Shown here one piece after another: positions 46,614 through 58,104 of a stretch of DNA of 64,000 nt. The stretch spans positions 27,075,253 to 27,139,252 of the forward strand of contig CM075939.1 in the NCBI GenBank assembly GCA_038030265.1, read 5' to 3'. A program made the translations under genes and the position numbers. The notes beneath the pieces are model-generated. The model did not search any database. It was not told where the DNA came from and saw nothing but the letters and a program-made list of their open reading frames with translations. Each line of letters opens with the position of its first letter. Within the stretch, counting starts at the first letter, position 1. This stretch comes from Corythucha ciliata. Its lineage: Eukaryota; Arthropoda; Insecta; Hemiptera; Tingidae.

Positions 46614-47470
46614 GTTGTAACATAATGGGAAAAAAGTAGTCAGTTGGCCTAAAGTGACGAGAACAGAATAACATCGTCTCTGATCCACTTATAAGCCCCT
46701 TATACACGAGTAAGTTTTTTGATCAAAGTAGCCATTTAAAAAAAAAATATCAGCTGACCCCTGCTAACAATTAACTGTTTCAATTCTGTTTGAACATGTT
46801 TTTGATCAAAAAACTTACTCGTGTAAAACAGGCTATACTCGAACGTCAAGCAAGCCCCCAAGCCTTTCGGCGGTCGACTTTCTCCTAACTCTGGGCTAAT
46901 TGATAGCTAACACCGTTAAACCCTCAATTTTTGCGAAACAATGAAATGACAATGTTGTGTCACGGTTACGACGGGAAGAGCAACCGAAGACACAGCAGTT
47001 TTCTCTGGATTCACCCTTGAGAGACATCCCACGAGCGCCCTATCATTTCTTCATTTGTACTCGCCAGTTCACCGTTTCGTTTTAGTGCTCAGAGAACGGC
47101 ACAGGTTCAGCAAAATGGTCGAAAACGTTTTTGAATCGGTGTTTTCGAGTTTTCCTGCTCCAACAAATAGCCGACAGTGAAAGTTTCTGTACGGGTGTAC
47201 TGCGCACCCGCATAACCGTCTTGTTTTCTTGATTCGGTGATGCCAATGGTACAATATCGAGGCCTCGTCATCACCATCGGATTATTTAGCCGTAGTTCAC
47301 AGTAAAAAAGTGTCATTGATCAACATTTTTGATACATGAACTTCCTCATTGTATAAAACCTTTGTTGTAGCTTGTTGTCAAACGACAACAACAAATCACA
47401 TGGAGTACCGGACTCAATGTTTCTCTGAAACGCCACCAGACATCGTATCCCTTAGCTACAATCGCCAATA
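46614..47470 (-). mobile_element. P-element-like THAP transposon remnant, copy C
   Basis: In reverse orientation this tracks copies A and B from the terminal CTATTGGCGATTGTAGCTAA (47471 downward) to the second THAP half (CTCGTCACTTTAGGCCAACT at about 46636-46660) and then diverges, so its 3' end is lost. A 141-bp MITE is inserted at 46694-46834. The same TAG and TGA codons as in A and B interrupt the THAP frame. Confidence 0.65.
46694..46834. mobile_element. 141-bp MITE nested in P-like copy C, ATA target duplication
   Basis: The ends are inverted copies of about 33 bp, including ACACGAGTAAGTTTTTTGAT. ATA stands at 46691-46693 and 46835-46837. Comparison with copies A and B shows an uninterrupted sequence at this site, which proves the insertion and its exact limits. 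Confidence 0.85.
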
Positions 47471-47550
47471 GTTTTACAACGGACCCAAAGAAAGAGGCAT
47501 ACACATGAGTCGACCACCAAAAACATGACTATCTCTTTGTACAGAAACGT

Positions 47551-47630
47551 CCCTCTCTTTTTAGTAAACAAACCACATTGTATGCCCACCGACTTAGGTT
47601 GCATTAGGGTTTACAGAACTCGGAATGGAT
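47551..47630 (+). repeat. Inverted repeat arm flanking P-like copy C (right)
   Basis: Partner of 46491-46568; contains CTTTTTAGTAAACAAACCAC and ATGCCCACCGACTTAGGTTG. Lies 80 bp outside the terminal repeat of copy C. Confidence 0.65.
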
Positions 47631-47639
47631 CGGTCAAAT

Positions 47640-48658
47640 TTAACCGAGAAAAGGCCTATTTTTTCTCTAACGATCAGTGTGGCAGTTGCAGAACCTACGC
47701 ACTTGATCACCTTGACGCACTTCATCCACCTGATTAGTGGACACCGGGAATTTTTGGTGAAGCCATTCCCATTATTACAGAGATGTTGCAAACAGCTCCG
47801 CTAACGCTAACGTTAACGCTAATCACATTTCAACCAACGAAATGGTTGCAAAATCTCTCTAATGTTATCGAATGCCTCTCTCCCCCGCCATTTCAACACC
47901 ATCAACGCGGAGTGAAAAAGAAACCCTTCATTGCGAGCAGTAGATTGAATAAATCCTGAATAGGGAGGACTGCTTTTGTGGTAAGAAATAAAATTAATCG
48001 AAAGAGTGAGGGGAAGTTGATTTAAAAAGTAAAGTAAGATCGCGAGGCGAGGAAGGAAAAAAACCATATCGCCCCCTCTCTCCCACATAAAGGAACCATA
48101 CCCAGGCGAAACCACGCCTCATCTACTAGTGGTTTTAACGTTGAGCAACTTTCTTAAGAGGAAACCCGCTCGTCTTTTCCCTTTATCTTTGCAGATAAGG
48201 CGGTGTTGGTGGGTTTGATGGTGAGAGTGGTAGAAAGCCAGGGGGGGGGCGGTGATGAAGGAGGAGTGAGGTAGTACGAGAGAGACCTCAATTTAAACCC
48301 CATTATGAGGAACCATAGAAAACTCTTCTTCCTAACAAAAGGAGGATGCTGGGAAAGCAACAATAATCGAAAGACTTACATTGAACTGGTAGGAAAAGGG
48401 CGTTAATGTAATTTCTGAAATCAGCTCCTCATTCACGAAAACTTCACTGAACCGAAAGAATATAAACCACGAGTGTAACCTAAAATTATCGTCTGTTTTC
48501 GGAAATGTGAGTTTGAAAACTTGTACCAACCTGATATCCGACTCTTGAGCATCGCTATTTCATCCTCCCTCTCATTCCCCTTGCGTCCTCTATGCCTTGG
48601 GAACTAAATGAGGGTCATGCTATTCCCCATTTTCTGTATCGTCGTAATACCACACAGA
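47640..48658. other. No gene seen
   Basis: Short overlapping frames only. A G run lies at about 48241-48249. No domain or repeat end recognised. Confidence 0.4.
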
Positions 48659-48666
48659 CAGTCGGC

Positions 48667-49487
48667 TAGAGGTGTGACGTGACAGCTTTTGTCGGTCACA
48701 GTGACAACGGTACACGTACACAACTAGCTCCGGTGACTGTGCAGTCACTGTGACAAAAACCAGTGATTTTGTCACTTAAGTGACTACTGTAGCAGTTCGT
48801 TTGAGCAAACGCCTAATGTCACCGGACTCGCCGATATCTGTGTGAATTTCACTCCCAAACCCAACAAAGCCTATTAATAGGGCAAATGAGAGACACGATT
48901 TCGCAAATCAATTTTGTTTGTATCGTTTATGAAAATAATAAAAAAATATTTTTCTAAGAAGTTATCCGTGCAAAACTCCTATGAACGTAAAACTTACAGC
49001 CTCAAATGCAAACATGAAGGTGAGTCATGGCTCAAAAACTGCAATGCACGAATTTACCTAGGAAGGTGTTTTAAAAAAAGTAAAATTATACAAGATCACC
49101 GTAGCACAGATCTTAGAAAACGAAGTGTATAAAAATATATTACCTACACTAAAGGTTAAATATTAACGATAAGTCCAAGAAAAGTCAACAGACGAGGGAT
49201 AGACTTGGGGAGAATGATACTGAGTTCATTGGGGCGATAGAGGAACTGGTAAAGTGCTATGTGGTGACCTGCGAGGATGGCTAGGTGACGGCTCCAATAT
49301 TTTAATTCAAGAGACTCTAGCGCAGTGAAATGATAGAAGTGACGAATGAAGAGGCGATATAAGTGAAGAGGAATGTCACCGTTAGAGGGTCGGAACGGTG
49401 ATTTCAATGTGGTCGTCACCGGAGCCAACAGTGACGGAGTAGTCACAGTGACAAAATCACCTACAGTGAAATCACACCTCACCTCTA
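48667..49487. mobile_element. 821-bp hAT-like nonautonomous element, 8-bp target duplication
   Basis: The element begins TAGAGGTGTGACGTGAC and ends with the complement of TAGAGGTGAGGTGTGAT. CAGTCGGC stands immediately before (48659-48666) and immediately after (49488-49495), a perfect 8-bp duplication. Eight-base duplications and TAG/CTA-type short ends are characteristic of the hAT superfamily. Subterminal GTCACTGTGAC-type words recur near both ends, as expected for transposase binding sites. No transposase domain is present, so it would depend on another element. Confidence 0.85.
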
Positions 49488-49495
49488 CAGTCGGC

Positions 49496-50165
49496 TACCA
49501 TGAGCCGGCACAACCACTGGTCTGACGATAGCCCCAAGGCTGTCCGCTTGGATCACCACTTTCCTGAACCTTACGTGCTTCCTGATGAGTTCAATGACGC
49601 AGTAATTTAAATTGCCGCAACCTCTGGCTGAAGAAATGTACTCCACATTCCAAAAGGCATGATATTATCACTGAAGTTCCTATAACTCAGGATCCAAATT
49701 CCCGATCACGTCATCCCTGAATTCAACTTGGAAACATCCGTGAAGCCCATTGGACCCAACCCTCTGGAACCCTGAACTCTTCCCTTGCCCTCTTTTTCAC
49801 TCCAGCCACATTTCTCTTTTTGAAGGGTTGGCCACACACCGGGTAAGTACATTCCAGCATTGCCTAGAAACGGACCAGCTGCAGGACCGTGGAGTGACAT
49901 TTAGATGCGCGGGGCAGTGGTCATGGATGATGCCCCCCTCCCCTGGTTAAAAATGCCCATGCCCTATTTTAACTACGGAATGTCTTTCAAAAGGTACGTC
50001 GGAATACAGCGATGTCAAATCTATACTGTGTGAATACTTTCTCGGGACAAAAATCAGTAATTTCTTGGTCGAATGTGGACTTTTCCGTTATTAAGCCAAA
50101 ATAATGTACAAAAGTGAGTGGGTGAGGTTGCTCCGGATAGAACCAATTGCATGGGTATCTCTCTT
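49496..50165. other. No gene seen
   Basis: GC-richer than its surroundings around 49500-49960 but with only short, mutually overlapping frames. Nothing recognised. Confidence 0.4.
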
Positions 50166-50187
50166 CAAAAAACAAGTTCGTGGGTTA

Positions 50188-50300
50188 CGCATGCAAAAGT
50201 TGTAGCCGTAGGAGCCTACGTTGTTGGTCTTCCCTCCTTGAGGCGCGTCGAAAACGAACCGATTTCGGCTGCTCGCCATCTTCAGCGTATGAAGGTACAA
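50188..50300 (-). mobile_element. Hairpin-retroposon monomer in a beta-repeat context
   Basis: A single arm (GCATGCAAAAGTTGTAGCCG through GGAGCCTACGTTGT) is followed by the hammerhead-like segment in complement (CCGATTTCGGCTGCTCGCCA then TCTTCAGCG, to 50287). A beta-type unit (CTTCAAAAAACAAGTTCGTG) directly precedes it and beta units resume from 50350, so it too entered a beta array. The opposite arm and tail are missing. Confidence 0.6.
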
Positions 50301-50349
50301 ATGTTTTCAGTTATATTGTTTTAATTGATTTGAACTGTTTTCAGTTCAT

Positions 50350-50830
50350 GGGTTCAGTCGTTAAAAAACCCAATCTTGCTGGTTTTGATCTTCAAACGAA
50401 AATTTGCGGAGCTTAGCATATTCAACGCGCGGGACACTTGGCTAAATCAAAAACAATTTGACGGGTTGGACTCTTCAAAAAATCAATTTCACGCGTTTAA
50501 TTAAGTCTTTGAGAATCCCAATTTTACTGTGTTCAGTCGTTGAAAAATCCAATTCGCGTATTTGACTCTCGAAAGTCAATTTTGTGAGTTTGGTTCATCA
50601 AAGATCATTGTTGTGAGATTTCCTTCTTTAAGAAAACCAATTGTCCGGGCCTGACTTTTTAAGAAATCAAATTTGGCTTATCAAAAAACGAAATTTGTGG
50701 CTTGCAATATTCAAAAAACTATTTTTGCACGTTTGATTCTCTTACAAAATCAATATCACAGATCTGGCTCAATCGAAAAACCATTTTCATGGGTTCCGCT
50801 CTCCAAAAACCCATTTTCCCTGCTTTGGTT
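50350..50830 (+). repeat. Degenerate 30-bp repeat, beta family, plus orientation
   Basis: Units approximating TCAATTTTGTGAGTTTGGTT then CTTCAAAAAA recur about every 30 bp through the stretch (clear examples near 50480, 50570, 50690 and 50750). Complementary in orientation to the beta arrays at 15420 and 36440. Confidence 0.7.
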
Positions 50831-52225
50831 ACTTGAGGTGTTGGAGGAGGGAGCGTTTTCACATGGAACAGTGACTGGTTGTGGGATGCAACCGATGAGC
50901 CGCTGACCTTGGCACGTTTTTGGCCTGTTACTCGACTGCTTCGTCTCCCTCGAGGGCCATGCCATCGCCAAGACTATGCTTTTGATCGCCTCATTTGCAT
51001 TTTTCACGCCCCCTCCCACCAACTGGCAGTAGTGATATATATTTTTTTTTTCGGGTTTTCTGCTTCTTGGTGAACGTCAACCCACGGTTTCTTTCAGGGC
51101 CTTCGGCAGCTCTGAGTGGCTGGAGAGAAGTGAAGTGTTTTGGGCCAGGTGGTGCGCGAAAGGGTGGTATATTTGTTTCAACTGTGCTCTGCCATACAAA
51201 ATATTCAATTAAAAATGAATAAGAGCCCAGCCAAGTGTTGCGCCACTTAACCCCACAGGCCGGCAGGTGGGCCGCCCCACCACCCCTCAGCTGGACATTG
51301 AAATGCCTTTTTAAGTTAGTTCGTAAATATTGAAACGTGTGCAGCCGAGCCTTGTACAACCCCTTTTCGGTTTTGTCACTCGACATTATTAGGGGAATTA
51401 GTGCCACCCTGTGCAGCTCCATCGCTACTTCCTTTGTCAAACTGTGCGTCCTGTAAAATCTGTGTCTCTCCCTCAAACTACCAACTTACTAATAGGTCAC
51501 TCACAGGTGATAGCATCAATTGCGCGAACCTTGGCCTACAACACGACAAATGGACATAGTCTTAGCTGAAGCAATACCTCCATGTTGGAGTCGTCCCAAA
51601 GGAGCCGTGAGTCGCCTAAACAAGTCATGCGCTAGACTCTGTCCAGTTGCCTGCTCCCCGAGGGCCACTTCACCCCCACCAAATCTAAGCCCTGATTCAA
51701 GCCTTGGCCAAACTATGCCCGCATGCAGCCATAACGTTCACTTGGTCCACTCCAGGGTCAATCCCCAGGTATAGGTACAATGCAAAGTCCTTGGGTACAA
51801 CCTGCCACTCGCCTACACTGATGGAATGTTGTGACCGTCCGCTTACATTACCCATGTGCAACCTCTACGATAGCTTGGAATTTAAGGTAATTCACAATTA
51901 CTTACAATTTGTCTCTGCTACCCAATGATTGGACCTAAGCATATCAGGGCCCATGGCGCAAATGCCTATGAGGCCCCAAAAGCTCTATGAGGCCATATTC
52001 AGGCCTCATAGAGGCCATCCATATTCCTGAAATTTAAGGTCTTCTTAAGGTCCTGGATCTGCTCCACGGCCAGCGAAACGAGTTCATGCGCTCTCGTGCT
52101 AGGGTGGATCGATTTTCATGAACCAGTAGAGCCTTAAAGCACTTTAAACCAGATGAAGGCTGGTTTCATTTATAGACTTTAAAAGAAAAAAATAAAGTCT
52201 ACCTGGGATGGTTCTCACTCTGATA
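50831..52225. other. No confident gene
   Basis: The longest frame, 161 codons on the minus strand (50991-51476), overlaps frames in other phases, has no recognised domain and an unusually GC-rich composition; it is reported here rather than as a gene. The rest holds short frames only. Confidence 0.35.
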
Positions 52226-52226
52226 T

Positions 52227-52312
52227 GGCCCCATAGTAGCCTAATTGGTAAAGGTGCCAGACTAGTAGTAATCTGGAGTTCGCGGGTTCGAAACTCGCCC
52301 GGAGTGACATTT
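52227..52312 (+). mobile_element. tRNA-like sequence, probably head of a SINE
   Basis: An A-box-like TAGCCTAATTGG (52237-52248) and a B-box-like GGTTCGAAACT (52285-52295) are correctly spaced for an RNA polymerase III internal promoter. An anticodon-type arm CCAGA/TCTGG and a T-arm GCGGG/CTCGC can be drawn. The acceptor stem does not pair and the anticodon loop is too long, so this is a tRNA-derived SINE or a tRNA pseudogene rather than a tRNA gene. No tail or target duplication was delimited. Confidence 0.5.
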
Positions 52313-52529
52313 TTCTGGAAACTCAAAATCAGTAGGTAGTGGAACACTCCACTCTTATGTCTGATAATAATTAATATCATAATAAATTTAATTCATATTA
52401 GGTATTTTCGGACGACCCGCCAAACCTACACAGGTTACAAAATTTGCAAGTTGTGCAGTTTTTAAACCATGGAAGTAGGAACAAGTGGAGGGAGCTAAAG
52501 GTATTTAAAAAGTAGAATCGTGTGATTTT

Positions 52530-52960
52530 TTTTTTTAATTTTAACCGCGAAGTAGCACTTTTCTCAGTTTGGATTGGCCGAAAGAACAGTTTGCCATTTC
52601 CGTGCATAGGACATTGGACATTTTAACCGTAAAAAGAGCCACCATGAATCGCGTTTTCCCCTCAATTTTTGCTTAGAAGTAGAGAAACCATACGAGTTGG
52701 TACATTTTCTCATGTTTAGCCCGAATGAAAGCTTTTCCGCCACTTTGACTCTTTTGTATTTTTTTTAAGCCGCGTACTTGCCTCCAAGAACATCTCATTC
52801 ACATTAGAGCGTCTTTTCAAGTTCATCCACCAAGAAACCTACAGAAACTGGGGATTCGTGTCTATTTTCCCCATTTCGGCCGCGAAGCTGCCTTTGGAAG
52901 CCGCGAATGAGTACTTTCATCAATGTCATTAGTGGACTAGATTTTATTATAGCAAATATA
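52530..52960 (+). repeat. Degenerate 30-bp repeat, alpha family
   Basis: Units such as TTTTAACCGCGAAGTAGCAC then TTTTCTCAG (52540-52568) and CGGCCGCGAAGCTGCC (52875-52890) match the alpha unit in plus orientation. Heavily diverged. Confidence 0.5.
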
Positions 52961-53113
52961 GCTTTTTCTCAATTATACCTACACATTCTCCTGATACCAC
53001 GCGTATTTTTCGCATCCCGGCATGAGTGCTCCCCATAAGGTCCTTGAAACACCAGCCACTGGAAGTTTGAGTACTGTAGTCGGCATTTGATTCGATCGTG
53101 TTTGTAGTGCTTT

Positions 53114-54148
53114 ATGCCTGTGCAGCATCACTCGAACGACCTCTCACGGGCTTTCGACACTGTCAACCACGATATCCTCGCTGCAAAACTGAAGTACGTG
53201 GTTCCATCCAAGCTCACCATGGATACCATTACCTCATCGATTGCGAGGTGGCGGCCAGTGGTCACTTATGAATTGAAAACGTCGGATCTTTCTCCTGCAC
53301 AGGATATCGGGGTCAAACAGGGTTCCATAACTGGGCCTTCGTAGTCGTCTGTAGACTGTAGACTGTAGTCGTCACACTCGCAGGCCTTTCTGTACGCTGA
53401 TGACATGACCGTGGTTAGCACATGACCTATTATAGGCGAGGCTTCCCGTGCTTCGGAGCAGTCCACTACTATTATCAGCGACTGGTGACTGGCGAACCGC
53501 CTTGTTCTCAACAAGGCAAAGACCCAGGACCTGCAAGAGAGCCTCACCTGTGCTTCGTCATCGAGTGACAGGGTTGTGTTCTTGGGACTGTCCTGGGCAC
53601 CCCAGGTTGACAAGATATTATGCCGAGCTCTCTCTCGGTCTCCGTTTGTCCTTCGGCGCCTATCTCTTTCCATATTGAGTTGTACGCAGCGGATATTCCA
53701 CTCGAGGATGATGTATGGCATAGCGGCGTGGGGAAATTCCTCTCACACCGGTAGAATCTTTAAACTCCAAAAAAAGGCGATCCGTATTCTAGTGCGGGTG
53801 AAACCTCGTACGCCTTGTCGAAGTCTCTTCAGACAGGTGAAGATTCCTACCTTAAACGCCGTGTTTCTAACCCATGTATTATGCAACGCTAAAGATCTGG
53901 TCGACCGTGGGAAACTTCGTCCCTCCTCGCATGAACACCTCACGAGGGACCGCAACAAGATAGACGTGGAGAGATGCCGCCTCAGCTGTTCACAAGCAAT
54001 TAATCCACGTGTGCTAGGTACGAAGCTCTTTAATAGACTCGACGCCAGATTCAAAAAATGGCCACCAAGGAATTTCAAAAGAGATGTGGCTCCCTATTCC
54101 ATCTCGGAATATTCTGTTGTCCCTCATACTGATCTGTATTCATTTTGA
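53114..54148 (+). pseudogene. LINE reverse transcriptase, C-terminal two-thirds
   Basis: One reading frame runs the whole length with four in-frame stops (the first two at 53342 and 53366) and no frameshift. Motifs in order: DLSRAFDTVNHDIL, GVKQGSITGPS, FLYADDMTVV (catalytic YADD, 53387-53416), ANRLVLNKAKTQ, then a thumb and C-terminal region (MMYGIAAWGNSSHTGRIFKL, QKKAIRILV, PCRSLF). These are motifs of an apurinic-endonuclease-type non-LTR retrotransposon ORF2, probably of the CR1/Jockey assemblage. The stretch at 53345-53375 repeats GTAGACTGTAGACTGTAG, a small duplication that adds one stop. An A/T-rich simple repeat follows at 54180-54300. Confidence 0.8.
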
Positions 54149-54179
54149 CGTTGTTTTTCTAGTACACATCTAGTGCTGA

Positions 54180-54250
54180 CTATAATTATTATAATTATAA
54201 TTATAATTATTATAGTTATATAATTATAATTATTATAGTTATATAATTAT

Positions 54251-54300
<50 letters not shown>
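54180..54300. repeat. AT-rich microsatellite (ATT and AATT words)
   Basis: TATAATTATAATTAT-type words change to a long TAA then ATT triplet run. Its position just after a LINE ORF2 fits the simple-repeat tails of some LINE clades, but expansion by slippage is equally likely. Confidence 0.85.
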
Positions 54301-56970
54301 GTTAAATATTATTATTAAAGTGTATATAGGCAATTTAACTAGGTCTTCGTGTACTCGAATCGACGAATAACGCAATTTTTTCAATAGTTTGGACCACCAC
54401 TTCTCTCAGGTTGTTAAAAGAAAGAAAGGGACTAAAATATAAAGATAAACTTTTTGAAGCGGCTGATTTCTATATTTTTAAACCTCTTTCCTTCGAACTT
54501 TACTCCACCAGTTTGAACTTTCCCTGCGGGTCCTTTTGTCTCCTCATTTCTGAAAACCTTCCCCACCGCCACAGTTGCATGCCATGTCCCTCTCTCTCCT
54601 ATTTACATGGATATTGTAAAGTTCAATAACAAGGCTTTTAAAGTCTTTTGATATCAAAGTTTTTAAGCTCTCACAGCGAGACTTCTCCCTTTCCCTTTTA
54701 TAAATAAGATTACACAGTAAATATTAAAATACCCCCATCCTCTTGTATCCTTAACTAGATTAAGTAAACAGTAGAAGGTCGACTTTTTTAGGTGATGGGG
54801 TTGTGGGGTGAACTTGGGGGGAGGGTGATAAGAAGATGGGGTGTGTTCTTCATAAAAAAATCAGTGGACTTCTATAAAAAAGAAGAAGAAGAGGGAATCA
54901 CTAGGTAAATCAGCTTCAAGCATAAACAGATGTTAACTATCAAGGCGTGGCTATTCCAGGCTAACGGTTAAACTTAAGCATTTGGCCCCGGCATGTATAT
55001 TTATGGAATTCAGAATGGAAAAGACGAGGTGGGAGGGGCACTCTGATGATGAGTTGTAAAGGAAGGGACAAAAAGAGGACAGAATGGAAAAGCGAGGCGA
55101 CGAGCGTATCTCGTATAGCTCTTTCCCCCCTCAATGTTTCGCCGTTACTGAATAGGTTCTGTACTGTCCCTTTTTAACATAATTTATGTAGCATGGAATA
55201 TAAAATGAGGTCTTTCATTTCAATAACGATCTATGTATTTTTTTCGATGAGTGTTTTTTATTTTTTACTTTCGGAACATTTACGTGTGGCTGGAGTGACA
55301 TGGCTCGCATTTTCTTCACTGAATGCATTCTAAACCGTCACCCATCCAAAAGCGACAGTATGCCGCTCGTGTGCCCTGGACCTTTTAATCAACGCCACTG
55401 CCAGTTCGTTTCGTCCAAACAAAACTTAGTACGCCGTTTAATAGATGTTTATTTTAAAAGTGACGCAGTTATCAATTTATCAGGCGAGTTCGTAAAGGCG
55501 GCTATTGAAGTGAAGAGAAGCTCCTAGTGATGGTGAAGGGGGGGGGGAGTTAGTTAAATATTTAAATCGGGGAATAGTTATCGTTCCGTGGGAGGTAGGA
55601 GGGTGAGCTGATCGGGCAATATCTGTAGAACCAATTGGGACCTCCAACACTCAACCGCAACTCCCTCCCCCCTTCCGTCCGTCACACACATCTCTTCATC
55701 GGTACACCACAATCAAAGGTTATCCAAAAGCTCGATATTTTTGTTTTGTGATTGCATTCTCGCTGAATAACCATGAGGCAATCACTTGAAAACACTTTGA
55801 CAATACATCGACCAGCCCGTAGGAAATGACTTCCATTTTGTCCGGGAGTCGCGGTTTTTCATTAAAGGTTGTGACTGCGTGATCAGACCAGTACAAAGCG
55901 AGATAAAGATAGAAAAAAGTGGGAAACTTCAATGGATTTTCCAGGAGTTGTCTCTCATAATTAACGTTTTTTTTTTTTTTTTTACAAACGTTCCATAATA
56001 AAAGCGAACTGCTTCTACTGTTGAATTATAGTGGCTCCTGATGAATGACTCCCAGAAGTTTTAATAACATATCCATTACGTCTTTAGATTGGCACTGGGA
56101 GTTATCGAGTCTTTCCCCTTAACAGGAGATTTCGCTTTGGACACCGACTGATTGGATCCATGAGAGTCCAGCTTGACCCGAGATGAGTTTGGCTACTCAT
56201 AAAACTAATCTCACGGGTTGGGATTGGCGCTTTCGGCGTTTTCACAGGCTACAGTGGGGTTGGCACGTTGAAAAAAAAATCTGACTGTTGTAATAACGAA
56301 TAGATCATGCATGGGTCCACTTTCTCGAAGACAGAAATTATTATCTCATTGCTACAGAAACTTCGAAATGTTTAACGTTACCACTTAACAAGGGCAGTAA
56401 TCCACGAATTTTACTGATTTGCCTTCAAAAATGGGCAATTCTGCCTTGTGCATCCCGTGGTGACCCCACGGATCACGAAAATTGGATTTATGTCGTGTTT
56501 AACCAGTTTCTCGGATAATGAAATTTTGAAATATTTTAACCGGCCAATTATTTGAATGAGAAATGAGCCATATTTTCAGTGCATGAGCTGACAAGAACCA
56601 ATGTTTTCCCTAATACAGGAGGGTAGTTAACAATTATCATTCATCAAGAGATGATCTTTTTCTGTCTTCTTTACATAATCCTGATTTAAATCTCTCGGGA
56701 GCATCAGAGCTCATCTTTTCATTCCCAAAAATGTTTCAACATAAATGAAAAATGTCCAGAAAAGTCTTGTAAATAGTGATAACGACGAGTTACGGTCTCT
56801 TGCTTTAGAATTGTAATCTTCGTTCGCCTTTTTGTTCCTGCTTTTATTTCAGGATTATTACTATTTCTTCTTTTCGACCCTTTCTCGTTGGTCTTTTTTT
56901 TTTTTGCTGAAAAATTGGGTTCAGCCTTAATCCTAAAACAATTGCTTTCTAGATAAAGATAACCCAAAAC
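54301..56970. other. No confident gene
   Basis: A 75-codon frame at 55300-55527 (MARIFFTECILNRHPSKSDS and on to VKRSS) has coding-like composition but no recognised domain. T runs lie at about 55966-55983 and 56886-56904. No element ends recognised. Confidence 0.4.
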
Positions 56971-56977
56971 TTACAAT

Positions 56978-57223
56978 TTAATTTTCAAAACTGTGACCTC
57001 CTTCCGCTTCAACACCAAGCTTCTCTAAACTAAGGCCCTTGCGTTCTGAAGTAATAACAAGCTGACTGAAATCTGCCCTTTGCACGCCTTCCACTTCAAC
57101 CCCCTCCCCACCATCAACTATTTCAAACCCACCCAACAACTCTTGATCGTAATTACGCAGCCTCTTCTCCGAACTGGGAATAATAAATAAGGTTTCCCTC
57201 CGAACTTCCTCCTCCTTCTCCAT
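56978..57223 (-). CDS. Hypothetical 81-residue frame, possible exon
   Basis: Starts at an ATG with G at +4 and reads MEKEEEVRRETLFIIPSSEK, then an acidic segment (EIVDGGEGVEVEGVQ) and LVITSERKGLSLEKLGVEAE. Composition is GC-richer at third positions than the neighbourhood. A GTAAGT lies ten bases past the stop, so the true exon could differ slightly. No family recognised and no second exon found. Confidence 0.3.
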   Translation of the reverse strand: MEKEEEVRRETLFIIPSSEKRLRNYDQELLGGFEIVDGGEGVEVEGVQRADFSQLVITSERKGLSLEKLGVEAEGGHSFEN

Positions 57224-58100
57224 GACGTTTTGAAGCCCATTTGCTTCTCGGGGATCTAGTTTAGCTTGAAACTTCGAAGCACCGCGCGTCTAAACGTAAA
57301 ATTTACCTCCCCTCTGTCACTTTTCCTCACTCAGCCTATCATTCGCGAGAGGGCCCTTTTGAAAAGTCTAGCCAGTGAAAAGGGTTTGCGATGGTGTGGT
57401 ACGGGGGAAGGCTTGAATCTAATCTCAACGCGTTCAAGAGAAAAGGACGGGGCGCTGTAGCTTATGATGCCATCACACACTTTCCCGCCTTTAGCCGAGC
57501 ACACTCTCCTTTCATTCACTCTAGCAGTTATAATAAGTTATGGTATAGACTGACGAGAGTTTCATTACATCATAAACTTACGGGGGTTTGTGACAGGACC
57601 CTCTGTTCCTCCCTCACCGGAGGATTCCTATTTCCTACGGCATTCGCGTGAAGAAACCAGTATGAAAGGGTTATTACCCAATAAATTTCAATACTGAAGC
57701 CTTCTTTTGTGCGAGGCTCTCCCTCGAAACACGATTCGTATATTATGTGTTTCAAAGTAATCTCTCGCTCGGGGCGTTGTTCGTGATCAGCCTCCCTCCC
57801 CCACAGTGATGTAGAGCTCCGTCTCCTCACCAATGAAGTTAATGGTCATTACCCCTCTTATGTCTTATCGGAAAATAACGAAGCCAATGAAATCGAACAG
57901 GCTGAGTGGCCCTCATCCCCGGACGAACAAGCGCCGAGCTGAAACCATGGTGGACCATACGAATGTGACACCACAGGACCTTAGAGTGTCGACCGTCCCC
58001 ACTATTCGCAATCGTCTGAAGCTCGAATAATTACTGACGAATAATTTAAAGTGATGACTCATAACTAAATTTAGCGCTAATTTTCCTTAAAAATTAAACT
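57224..58100. other. No gene seen
   Basis: Short overlapping frames only; nothing recognised upstream of the LINE fragment. Confidence 0.4.
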
Positions 58101-58104
58101 AAAA

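Noticed and set aside
50991..51476. 161-codon minus-strand frame
   Set aside because: Length is notable, but no domain, no splice context and competing frames on both strands; kept only as a remark in the region entry.
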